64,000 nucleotides of DNA from positions 675,024-739,023 of the forward strand of contig ML133465.1 in assembly GCA_003864495.1 (NCBI GenBank), given 5' to 3'. The notes beneath the pieces are model-generated. The model saw only the letters and a program-made list of their open reading frames with translations. It ran no database searches and was not told the DNA's origin. Shown one piece after another: positions 1-10,575 of the stretch (within the stretch, counting starts at the first letter, position 1; each line of letters begins with the position of its first letter). Source of the DNA: Nemopilema nomurai. Lineage: Eukaryota; Cnidaria; Scyphozoa; Rhizostomeae; Rhizostomatidae. A program made the translations under genes and the position numbers.

Positions 1-718
1 ACTGCATTTTCTAAAAAATTTCTATAAAGAAACACAATGCATGCTGAGAACATGTCACTTGTGACGTCAAAGATGATCACTCGTGACAATTTTCGTTTCG
101 AGTCTCAAGTTGTCGGAACAATTGTCGTTTCCCAACTTAAAACGCATGTCTTTCAAAAATGGTAACTGCGACTTAGAAAAATTTTCCAATCCCGGAATTT
201 GCTTGTCACAAACTACCGTTTTAGCCAACCTTCTTTTTGCGTTCAGTTCTCCTTTAATATATAATCACAATAATATATATATTCACAATATTTTCCTTCG
301 CTTCATAGTCCTATTTACTTCTTTGTAGACTGTGTGTTTCATGAAAACAATTCAAAACAACGAACAAACAAGTCATGTTATTGCAGCTGTGAGTACACAC
401 AACGTGGTAATCGAAGACCTTTATCTTGTCAACGCAATAATGCAATCGGTTGAGAGCTGTTTCGACGCTGATAAGTTGTCCATCATATATACAATGTCTC
501 ACAATGAGTTAACGCTAAAATTGTAAGATAGTAACACCTCAAAACCTTCATAGTTAAGCAACTTGATTTCCAACTTTCATCGATCTAGTTTTCTGATTTT
601 CTGTGACGAAAGTTGTGTTTATTTTCACTAAAATTACACCTCTTCTTTCTAGAGATAAGAATAGAATAAATACAAAAGCATTTAAAATTCTTTCTAAAAT
701 AATTGTTTCTCTTCCTAG

Positions 719-1030
719 GTTGTGGATACTGGTGACTTTGAAAGATGTCAATGGAGAAATACTTCGATTATCATGCAAGACGTTTGCCAACTTCTCTGTT
801 GTGCTTCAAGAGCGCTCACTTAGGGCCGCCTTCCGCACGTTTGATAGCCTTGATGAGTATACGTGTAAGTTTGAATGCATTCAAGAACAGCTATGCAAAT
901 CTATCAATGTAAATGAGGAGCTTGGTGCTTGTCAGTTGAACAACAATCAGCACAGGACCCTAACGACGGCATCGAAACACAGGCAGCAGCTGGTTGGACA
1001 TACTATTCTACTCGCTATGATGAAATGCAT
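719..1030 (+). pseudogene. Gene 1 PAN exon, frameshifted
   Basis: One base shorter than the 313-nt intact exon. The lost A in aacaatcag (near 945) shifts frame after QLNN, and the reading ends at a stop at 1038-1040. Private replacements include QER where genes 3-5 have EDR. Bounded by ctcttcctag and gtatgt as in other copies. Confidence 0.75.
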
Positions 1031-1636
1031 GTATGTTTGAAAACAGATTTCAATTGCTTGACACAATAGAGAAGACTGATATATAATTAAAACGTTATTT
1101 TAAAGTATTTTAGCAATAGATATGCCTACGAAAATGTATGACACTATTGAAAGGGCTTTTGGGGCTAGTTGTTTTATTCTGATTGAAAGTGATTTTTATA
1201 TTTTGCAGGTTGGTCAGCTCTGCCAATCAAAACATCCTTGCAGGAGTGGAGAAAAGTGCGTTGATACATGCACATGCCCTGGTTATCGATGTCTCGGTGA
1301 GGCTATTCAGCCATTCTGCAAAAAACTAATTTGATGAACAGAATTAAAAGAAGCTGCCAAATAATTTTAGTTCATCTGCTGGCCTTACAAAATCTTTATC
1401 TTTCATTAAAATTCTTTGTCACTTCAATCACTCTATTTGCCAGGAGATACCTTTTGCTGTATTTTTTACATTTAATTTTCGTTTGTTTTTTTTAAAACAA
1501 AATCTATAAAAGAAATGTATTTCACAAGCACGAACATTAAACCAAAGGATCTTGAATTGTTACTTTGCCCTTCGCCTTTCTAGACGATTTTAATTTCTTC
1601 AAAGAAATGAATATTGGAAGCTCTTGATTTTGACAG

Positions 1637-1796
1637 TCTTTGATGAATGCAATGCTAAAATACACAGCTGCCATCAGAAGGCAAACTGTAAAGTAACAAA
1701 GATAACCTCGATTTATGAAATAAGCAGCATGAAAGCAAATGGAAACACCGACACGTTCTTTCCAGGATCGAAATTGTGTTCTAATCCTAAAAGCAA
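1637..1796 (+). pseudogene. Decayed EGF exon, unit 1
   Basis: Same relic as at 28568, also 160 nt, with one private base (cctcgatt where the others have cctcaatt). Confidence 0.55.
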
Positions 1797-4510
1797 GTGA
1801 GTTGATAAATATTGTCGGTAGTGAAACTTTGTACAAACAGATCTTAAAGGAGAGCTGGTTTTAAGGCAGTTATCATGTCATAGCAAAGCCTTTGATTATG
1901 ATAGTTTTTTCAATGATTTTCACAAGCAATAGGAACATTGAAGTAGCCATATTGCTTCTTCAATCGTGAAAAGCTACGATGACCCTAAATTATATACGTA
2001 GTTGTAAAAACCCATAAAAATGGAATAGAATTAGGCCTGTCTTTTCCTGAAGAAGGACCGGGAATGTTATCGACGATTAGAACGAAAGTTTTACTGCTGT
2101 TACGGAGACAATTCATTTTTAATTCTACCAATTAAACCTGAACCAAAATTTAAACAACCAATAAGGCAAATTGGTTGAAATTAAAAGATTATTGTTGCAA
2201 AGATTATAGCATAAGGAATGATAAAATTCGTCTTTTGATCAGGTAATCCATGATTGTTTCACACATACCAGCTTGCAGAGTGATGGACGGAATGAAACTG
2301 AATTCCATTATACTTTCATTAAAAAAGAGTGTTATTGGCAATTTCAACCCTTTCTATATCAATTGATGCTATTTTCTTCCTATTATGAAGAGTTATTCGT
2401 TCATAAAGTTCACATTTCTTGCTTTCAGATGTCAATGAATGCCAAAGTTCTCCTTGCAAAAACGGTGGCTCATGCAGCAATCTCGTGAACATGTACAGAT
2501 GTGAATGTTTGCCAGGATATACTGGCTTGAACTGCGAAACTGGTACATTTTAGAGATTCAATAATACATAACTCGTAAAACCAGATAAATTATAAATTGT
2601 TCAAATAGAATCTCAGTATAGCCTTCTTTTGAATATCATTTGCCTTTTTCACAAGATGTAGTTAGTTTTTCTCAAAATTTATTAATATAGGCCCAATGCT
2701 TTATTTGCTAAATATATCGAATCTTCTTGAATCAAATTGGACATGAAAGTAAAAGATAATGTAAGCTTAAAACGTAAACATGTCAAGAAAAATTACAAGC
2801 CAGAGGTGACCAAACTACTGCCCAAGTCCAAAGTCCTCCTGCTGACCCAATAATCATTGATACAGTTTTGCCTGAATACCACAAGCTTACCACAACAATA
2901 CCCCGTTCGTCACAGGGCATTTGTTTCTTGACAGCCTCAATACCTTTTCCTATGTAAGAATTTATAAACAATTTCAAGACTTTTTTCAAATCTGGGCTTC
3001 ATTAGTAAATGAATAATGAACCTTTAAGCATTCTCTAAAAAATATCTTGTTTTGACAGACATTGACGAATGCAACAAAGGAACTCATAGCTGTCACGAGA
3101 AAGCACATTGCACCAACAACCATGGTTCATATTCCTGTCATTGCCAAAGTGGATATTTTGATTTTGGCGAAGATTGCATACGTAAGTAATACAATTGAGT
3201 AGCTGCATTTCCCTTAAAAGACCCAGAAGTCTTAGAACTGAATGTAAATTAACGGAGACGAAACGCAGCTTAGCTCAGAGGACTACATAATCTAAAGGTA
3301 GAAACTCTTACCTATCCAATCAAAGTTGAGAAAACCAAATATTCACGTCGTCACTTCAAATATCGCTACCTTTTGTTTGATACAAGACAATGTGGCTATC
3401 ATGTGATCTCTTTGATCAAAGCTGCAATATGCACGCTTAAGATGAATTGAATTACAGTGGTTTTAAACTAGGTGATCTTTGTCCATTGATTTATTTAAGT
3501 TATCTGGGCGCATATTGTAACCAACAGCAATTTGTACTATAATAATATTTATCTTTTAACAAGTCATACGCTATATGTAAGTAGTTTTGCATTGACATTA
3601 AATTATCAACAAGTGCAATTGTTGCCAAAAAAATAGTTTAGGAGTCGTAAAGTGCTCTACAAAATGATGAGCATGTAAGCATATAAGAAATGCACTCTTG
3701 TTAGTAACAGATTGGAATGATCTTTGTTAATCTCAGTTATTTTTGTTTATTGACGTGCCAACGTGGGTCACCGATAACATACTGCAGAAAAGAAATCTGG
3801 GTGTGACTCTTCAAAGAAAGCGTAAAGAATGCATTTTATGGCAAATAATTGATAAATGAATACCATTGAACCTAGATCATTAGTTAGTCTAGAAAACATC
3901 GCTTTGCTTGTATTATCCGGAATTGGAATCATCGAAGAAAAAAGTTCTGGAAGTTTAATTTTACCTCCATGCGAATGGTTCCATGAATAGGCAATGGTTA
4001 AATTCTTCTCTCAAATTCAATCATGAAGCATTGCGTTAGAATACATTAATGGTCATTGGTAAAATCTCAAAATATGGTAACCAATGCTTCATGATCTATG
4101 ATAGTTGATAAGATGCTTCACCTAAATGGCACCATTTCGATTTTCTTTGATTACTAAGAACAACATTTGAAGAAGAAAAATAAGATAAACAAGCTATTAA
4201 TGCTTAATTGGAAAAAAGCTCTGGAAGAAATGAGGTTTCTCATATTTATGGCTCTTATAAAAGAGGTAATTTTCAGTCGTTAAATGAAGAGATAAACACT
4301 ATTTGATAAAAATTAAATCTACCAGGCAATGTTTGAATGTAACATTATACCGCCGATCAAATGCAACAATGGGCATTAAAATAAAAATATACATAATTTG
4401 AATTTCTCGCTTTTCCATATAGTTCCTTCGCAAAAGCATTTTTTCTTTTGTCATCAAAGATATGTTCCGTTATTTAAAAAAGCATTTTTATTCAAGTTGC
4501 ATTATTTCAG

Positions 4511-4928
4511 AAAATCTTGCTCTTGGGAAGTATGCCTCCAGTCATCAACATATGATGGCCAAGATGCAGAAGGCCTTGCTAGCTTTGGAAACGACGGAAA
4601 CTATTATGCGGAGTGGGCCTCATGTGCCCTTACATTACAAGAAGTTTCTCCTTGGTGGCAAGTGGATCTTAACCGACCAAGAATAGTGGCAATCATCAGA
4701 GTCACATTTTGTCTTCATGAATGGGATATGATTAATCCATTCAACATTAGTGTCGGAGGAGACAGTTCAAATGGAGGACGCAACAACCAACTCTGCGTCA
4801 AGAATGGCAGCGCAGTCGTTATAATATTTCCCTGTTCCCCTGCCATACTCTTCCCATTGGTCGGTATATAAGTGTATTTGTGAATCGCCTTGCTACTCTG
4901 AAAATAGCTGAGTTGGAAGTTTACAAAG
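4511..4928 (+). pseudogene. Gene 1 FTP1 exon, 1-nt losses
   Basis: 418 nt instead of 420. Losing a T (gcctccag against gcctctcag) near 4537 shifts frame into a stop at 4684-4686; a second 1-nt loss is near 4812. The same two losses are in genes 2 and 4. Because the exon is normally phase 1-1, skipping it would leave a single-FTP protein in frame. Confidence 0.8.
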
Positions 4929-5533
4929 GTATGGTTGACTTACCTATACAACAATATGATTGCTTTTTTTCATTATAACATTATAAATTCAACTGGCCAT
5001 GGTTTCTTTTTATTAACTTCAGTAATCTTTCCAACATTCAAAGTATGTCAAAGTATGTTGGACCATATCAATACCGCAAGCATTATTTTATGAAACTTGG
5101 TATACGTATGCAAATATTATCCTAATTGTTTCGCATCAGTTTTTTAGAAATGGTAAGAAACAGTTCTTGGCAAATTAACAAGACAGCTTCAGTAGTCAGT
5201 GATAGGTGAATCAATTCATACGCGAATGCAAGCGAGATTTCGATTTAAGTTGAAAGGTTTTATAATTGGGGTTGGCAATACTTAACTCATTTAAATGAAT
5301 TTTCCTCAGGTCTTTTCAGTTAAGATGGATAAGGCAGTTGAAAAAAAATCATAAACTGCTCCATGCAAGAAAATTGCATCACTATAGCTTTAAAAAAGAA
5401 GCAGTTTTCTATAACACTTGATACTAGTGCGCAATACTGAACTTTCAATATTAATCTTCCTAGCATGACAGTCCTTTCTATCAGAATTATCGTTTCAGAT
5501 ATTCATTAAGGGAATATTTTTGTATCTATTCAG

Positions 5534-5960
5534 CTCAAAACATCGCTTTAAATATGCCGTCATCCCAATCATCGACATCCATATTTAAAGGAATCACGCT
5601 ACCTGCCAGATTTGGAAATGATGGTGATATAACTGGGGAGTGGCAAAGGTGCAGCATCACTAAGAATGACGACATACCCTGGTGGCAGGTGGATCTGACA
5701 AAGCAAGCAGCAGTGATAGCTGTGCGAATAAATAGTGGTCAGACTTGGGATCCACACAGGATCAATCCATTCAGTGTCAGTGTTGGAGACGATAGTTCGA
5801 ATGGTGGACGAAACAATGCACTGTGTGTGGATGATGGAACCCTAAATGATGGATGGTTCAAGATCTTTTTTTGCCCGACGGTGCTGCATGGTCGATATGT
5901 GACTGTGTTTCTAAACAGAAAAGAGTTTCTTCAAGTTTGTGAAATTAGGGTTTATCGAAG
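5534..5960 (+). CDS. Gene 1 FTP2 exon, chimera of type A and type B ends
   Basis: 427 nt, fully open. The 5' part is type A (IFKGITLPARF, RINPFSVS). After about 5775 it matches gene 3/5 alleles (ctgtgtgtgg, DGWFKIFF) rather than those of genes 2 and 4 (ctttgtgtgg, DGEMKTFF). Confidence 0.85.
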
Positions 5961-8900
5961 GTACGTACTATCTGAGTCTAACTCAATCTAAGTAATTCAT
6001 CTAAATAAAACGTCTGTGAAGTTAGCAGAGGCTTAGTCATTTCATAAGTCAAGCTCAAAAAATTTCAACTCACTGTCTTCCCATCATCACTAGAGATTAA
6101 ATCATTTTTGCTGTTTTTCTCCTGGCTTTTGTATTTCATTACTTCTTTACTTAACATTCGTGATGCTGTTCTCATCTTATACCAGAGTCTTTGACTACTT
6201 AATTTTACATCAGATGACTTGTAATACTACAACTTCATTTCACTTCCAGGCATTGGTGACTGAAAATGCTATCCTTGAGATGTTCTGAAATGTTCTGAGA
6301 GGGGTTCTGAAAGAATTCGTAAACTTATAGTTGAAGACCAAGTTGTTAAATACTGTGGATAGGTTTTGGCCAAACTAAATCAATTCATTATTAGCACTGC
6401 AAGTGTATTTAACTAGAAAGTAGAAAAATTATTTGTATGCATTCCTGTTAAATCTGAGTGCTGGTTATTCTTGCAAATCAATTGAAACCTTTATACTCGG
6501 TTAGCATTTCATACATTTCTCAATCTATAGCCACTTTTGTCAAGCCCTAATTAATTTGTTAGTGATTGTTGGTCATGTAGTATAAGTTTAGTGGTTAAAA
6601 TCTTTATAAGCAACTCAGGGGCCCTGTCACAACATTTTCACTTAGCATGCAATTTCAATATTTTATAACAACATAACAATCACTGGCTGTGAATAATCTT
6701 TAATTGTCTACTATATATCTTCAGTGTCAAAAAGTTTCCTCTTATTGGATCTTTCAAGTGTTTTTTTTCATCTTGCATTGATAATAAGCTTGTGAGATTA
6801 TTACAAGTGCCGTCTTATTAATTAAACTAAAATTTGCATCTACAACATTTTAGCTTGAAAACAATTTCTTAGTTGTTCTGATGATTTTCTAGGCAAAATA
6901 ATTTTTGTTTGATAAATAAAAAACTATTTTGTAGCTATCCTTAGAAGTTTCTTTATATTCAAACTTTGCCTTTTCAGTCTTTGCAGTAAATAAGTAAAAA
7001 ATTTTTTTTACAATTAACTTGATGTGCCGAGAAAGCATTGTTTGAACTTTTCTTTATCTCAAACAATTTTGATTGCTGTCACGTTCCAAATGTGTTTAGG
7101 GCCCAGGCGCACAGACAGTATTTTTGGCAACTCACATCTCCTTCCCAGGGGCAGTCTTTATTCCCGCAAGTAAAGATTCAAAATCAGCCGCAGGCTTGAA
7201 TCAGTCTTTATGAATTCCTTTAATTAATGGAAAGGACTTTCTGTTTAACCTGCCCTTGGTTGTCGTACGTAAAGTTTCTACAGTACGCAACGGTATAAAT
7301 GTAGAGTATGAATTTACGTGAATGGAACAGAAGCAGAAGCAATAAACTTTCTTCTGCATCTTTGCGTGTAATAGTGAAATTTTTGGTTCTTCTTATCAAT
7401 TATCTGGATTATATACTACAAACCTTAACGAAGAGGAATGAAATGTTCCATGACTTGAAGTTTTGAATTAAATGTACTAACCAATATGAAGATATTTTCT
7501 TTTGATTCAATGCTTTCATTGATTTCTTAACTTAGGATTATCCTGTGTCTTGTCCCTAAAGCACCTTTGCTTCAAAGGTTCTGCAAGTTCTTCAAAAGTT
7601 TTCAATGATTACTCTTTACATCTCCATAAGTGCATTTGTTAAAATAGAATAGTCCCGTTGCTACAAAAATTAACACAACAACATAGTTTTTCCGGTACCT
7701 ACACAACAACGACATAATTATTTACGAATCGAGAAATATCACGTTTTATTGTGGGTTTCCCGATAATTATTACATTTTATTTTGCGTGAATCAACACCAT
7801 TCTTACTATAAATCAGCTTAATCTGTATTATCCTACTATACATTTTTGAAATCTAATGAACTTTTCATTTTGCTTGGCATACATTAAATTCTTTAAAACT
7901 TTGGAAATGTAGTATTTGCTTGAATCTGAAACGACCAATCCTCACTTTATCAGAAACATAACTAGCCTTTGAACATGAATACTGCACCTGAATGTCTGTG
8001 TAATAAAACAACGTTGAATCTGAATTGAACTTCACACTGTGTAATAAAACACTATGCATCTTCGATGATCTTCTTTTAAGCTCCCCTTCCTAAGAATAGC
8101 TATGAGGTAGGCAAAAATTTTCACCCTAATTGCCAGTTTTTCTTTCTCTTCAATATTATAAAGGACCTTCGTGCACTGCCAAGCTTATGCAAGGGTGTAA
8201 ATAAAAGTGAATTTCAAAAACTGTGTCACAAAATAGAGTTGATGGAGTGAACAATGCTTCCAAAGTTTGTTTACGTAGAATAAATGTACAGTGGACTTGT
8301 AGCCGACTGTCACGCGCTAATGTCTGCCATACAGTTATTGACTTCTCAATAACTTCGAAGTTCTCTGCAATTAACTACTTTCAAAATAAAAAAGATTGAT
8401 GTCTTCTTTATATCATCTTGGTTACCTTGTTTTCTTTACTTTGCCATAGCTTTTAATGATAAGTTCAAAATTCAATAGAATCTAGAGAACAAAGTCTGTA
8501 CAAAATTTTTAGCTTCTCTACGTTAATCTAAGATTATGGCAAACTCAACTCGACTTTCGACCAGTTGTTATTCTCTAAACAACCGTACACACTGACAACT
8601 ATCTAAACTAGGAACAGGGAAATTGTGGTTCTTAGAAGATTAACATATTTATTCTTTCAAATGTTCCGCTAAGTATGCACATGAAGCTATCATGTCGAAA
8701 GAAATCTCGCGAAGCTGTAAAAGTAATAAATAGGAAAAAAAGCGAGGAAGTGTGTTAAGCGTTTTATTTTGAGGTATGGTCGGCCTGCTTAGCTGTGATG
8801 CAAACAAAATATGGAAGAGTGAATGGAACAACTTTCGCTGCCGTTGCCTAGTTACAAAGAAAAGTTTCTAAAGTAAACAGTGCTCAAAACTTTTATTAAA

Positions 8901-9348
8901 CAGCCATTTGGAGATAATCAACGTTCTCATTCAATTAATAGTTTTTGAAATTGTTTTCCTAAGAATGTTTTTGTTTTGATACAATTAGGAGTATTCGAGT
9001 GATTATTAAGAATTGTTTTGAAAGTACAGTCGATGGAATCAAATCAAATTAGCTTGTAAATGTAAAGTCATATCGCTTGCACCTGTCCAATGGTTATGGA
9101 AGTTTCTTGAAAACGCCGGCTTAATGAGAGGAGGTTAAAAGTAGTTAAATGACATGTCAGTGGCACTGTTCAATCAACTTATGATAGCTCTGTGCTAGAC
9201 AGTTAAAATTTAGTGATAGTGCACACTTGTTAAAATTTGTAATCACTGTAAATCCACATTTACCAGAAATACCAGAATTGAATGGAAAGGTAATGTCGAT
9301 CCACATTTAGATTCTGTTTAAAGAAAGTGAACAATCTATTCACAGAGT

Positions 9349-9482
9349 AAATATTGTCAAGTAAAAAGTTGTTAATAGTTAGACATATTGGTACGAATTC
9401 TTTCTAAAAATATGTCATTTTTTTGAAATGAAAGGGTCAAATTTGACGCCATATACCTTTGGGTATTGTTCTTCGGTTTTTT
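9349..9482 (+). repeat. Spacer direct repeat, left copy (unit 1)
   Basis: About 135 bp from taaatattgtcaag to cttcggtttttt. It recurs about 910 bp downstream with scattered differences and small indels. The minus strand reads KTEEQYPKVYGVKFDPFI and stops two codons later; a TAA precedes the motif, so only the C-terminal stub is open. Confidence 0.75.
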
Positions 9483-10258
9483 ATAGATTATATAGACATC
9501 ACGTCTTCTGTCACTTAAAAAACGTCAGTTTTCTCTATACATTTTTCATTTCATACGGATTGCAAAATGTTTCAAACTTGAAGCCACCAAACCCAAAGTA
9601 ACCTGGAAGATTATTTTAAACGTTTACGGATAATACAAGCTTACATCTTATTTTATGACAGCACATGCATGTTTGGAAAATACTCTACGGTTAATCCCAT
9701 TCGTTCAATGCTATCTCTTGTTATTCATATTTAGCTGAACGAAATTGTTAGTTATTTGAAATTTCTCTTCTTGTCGTCAAAGAGAAAAAGAAACTTGCAA
9801 TCGGTTTTTACACTTACAATCAGTCGTTCAAGAGCTCAGAAGTTATATTTGAGAAGTTGTGAAGATTATTTTAAATACAACAATGGTCAAAAGGGAGAAA
9901 GGAAACTTCACATTCTGCAAAATAGAATACAATTCAGGTTACACCAAAAAAGATTGATTAGTTGCTTAATAGTGCACAAGAATGGGACAAACGTGGTCAA
10001 ACAACATACTTCCTTTTTTGGTCAAGGCCATAAGGGTGAAACAGTTTTTCCTTTGTTGCTGAGTGAATTCAATGGCCAAGCTAATTATTTCCTTAAAAGC
10101 AAACTTAGTCGTTTGCTTTCAGATAACAATAGTTTTAGCAAAAACGTGGAAGAGCTGAAGAGTTGAACTTACTTTCTTGTAAAGCAGCAATTAATCATCA
10201 AAATATGAAAAAGATATGATATGATATGAAAAAAAAATCAGCAAAAAGAAAGAAACGT

Positions 10259-10397
10259 TAATATTGTAAAGAAAAAAGTTGTTAGTAGTTAGACATATTG
10301 TTACGAATTCCTTCTAAAAAGATCTCACAGTTTTTTTATATAATGAAAGGGTCAAACTTGACGCAATAGACCTTTGGGTATTGTTCTTCGGTTTTTT
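10259..10397 (+). repeat. Spacer direct repeat, right copy (unit 1)
   Basis: Partner of 9349-9482. The minus strand reads KTEEQYPKVYCVKFDPFII and then stops, forming the C-terminus of the 79-codon frame. Across the shared 54-bp coding-like core there are no indels, and the differences are mostly synonymous in this frame. No LTR-like TG/CA ends or terminal inverted repeats were seen. Confidence 0.75.
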
Positions 10398-10575
10398 TGT
10401 AAGATCTTTGAGTCTGCAAACTTAAATTTCCATACAAATTTATTTGTCCAAATCCTTGAAGCGCTCCTCGTTTTCCTAGCTTTTCAATTTCCTTTAATTT
10501 CTCATAAAAGTTGTTGTAACTTACGAAATCGAAAGCAAATCTGCTGAGTCCGAATAATACAAGACGATTGAGCAT
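10336..10575 (-). other. Unassigned minus-strand frame, 79 codons (unit 1)
   Basis: Starts MLNRLVLFG on the minus strand, with a Lys/Glu-rich middle (YEKLKEIEKLGKRG), QGFGQINLYGNL, and the C-terminus YPKVYCVKFDPFII. I recognise no family. It is open in units 1, 3 and 4. Units 2 and 4 carry a variant with several replacements (for example FGFRRFAYDF for FGLSRFAFDF). It may be a fragment of a transposon gene or chance. Confidence 0.25.

Larger units (their letters stand above)
719..6259 (+). pseudogene. Gene 1: PAN-EGF-fucolectin protein, 5' end off-window, frame broken
   Basis: Exons by homology to gene 3: PAN 719-1030, EGF-like 1209-1296, cbEGF1 2429-2542, cbEGF2 3059-3181, FTP1 4511-4928, FTP2 5534-5960, terminal 6250-6259 (stop 6257-6259). 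The encoded protein would be an extracellular multidomain lectin-like protein; the start and hydrophobic exons lie upstream of the window. The PAN exon has lost one A near 945 (aacaatcag against aacaaatcag elsewhere), and FTP1 has lost one base near 4537 and another near 4812, giving a stop at 4684-4686. FTP2 is fully open. If FTP2 is not spliced onward, translation ends at 5989-5991, followed by AATAAA at 6004-6009. The FTP1 lesion is shared with genes 2 and 4 and so is probably inherited; the PAN lesion is private and could be a consensus error. Confidence 0.75.

Noticed and set aside
83..328. Plus-strand frame of 81 codons near the unit start (repeated in all units)
   Set aside because: Low-complexity AT-rich sequence, no family, no fit to the exon phases; conserved only because the units are young.
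1537..1836. Minus-strand frame of 99 codons with a membrane-like stretch
   Set aside because: It is antisense to the EGF relic, is open only in unit 1, and is closed by a stop in the other units through one base (cctcaattt).
2783..2989. Minus-strand frame of 68 codons, and a plus-strand reading of the same place containing RGD
   Set aside because: It lies in the cbEGF1-cbEGF2 intron. As a plus exon it would leave in phase 2 and bring cbEGF2 into an immediate stop; unit 3 has a 1-nt loss that breaks it; and the acceptor has no pyrimidine tract.
3265..3310. tRNA-like A-box (gcttagctcagagg) in an intron
   Set aside because: No B-box and no cloverleaf downstream; at most a chance match or an old SINE trace.
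4020..4095. 14-bp inverted repeat (atcatgaagcattg / caatgcttcatgat), MITE-like
   Set aside because: Perfect only in units 1 and 4, with no target duplication; treated as a local hairpin in an AT-rich intron.
9756..10166. Plus-strand frame of 136 codons in the unit 1 spacer
   Set aside because: Broken by single-base differences in units 2-4, has no recognisable domain and lies between the direct repeats.
9349..10397. LTR-type element bounded by the 135-bp direct repeats
   Set aside because: No TG/CA ends, no target-site duplication and no reverse transcriptase or integrase motif between them.
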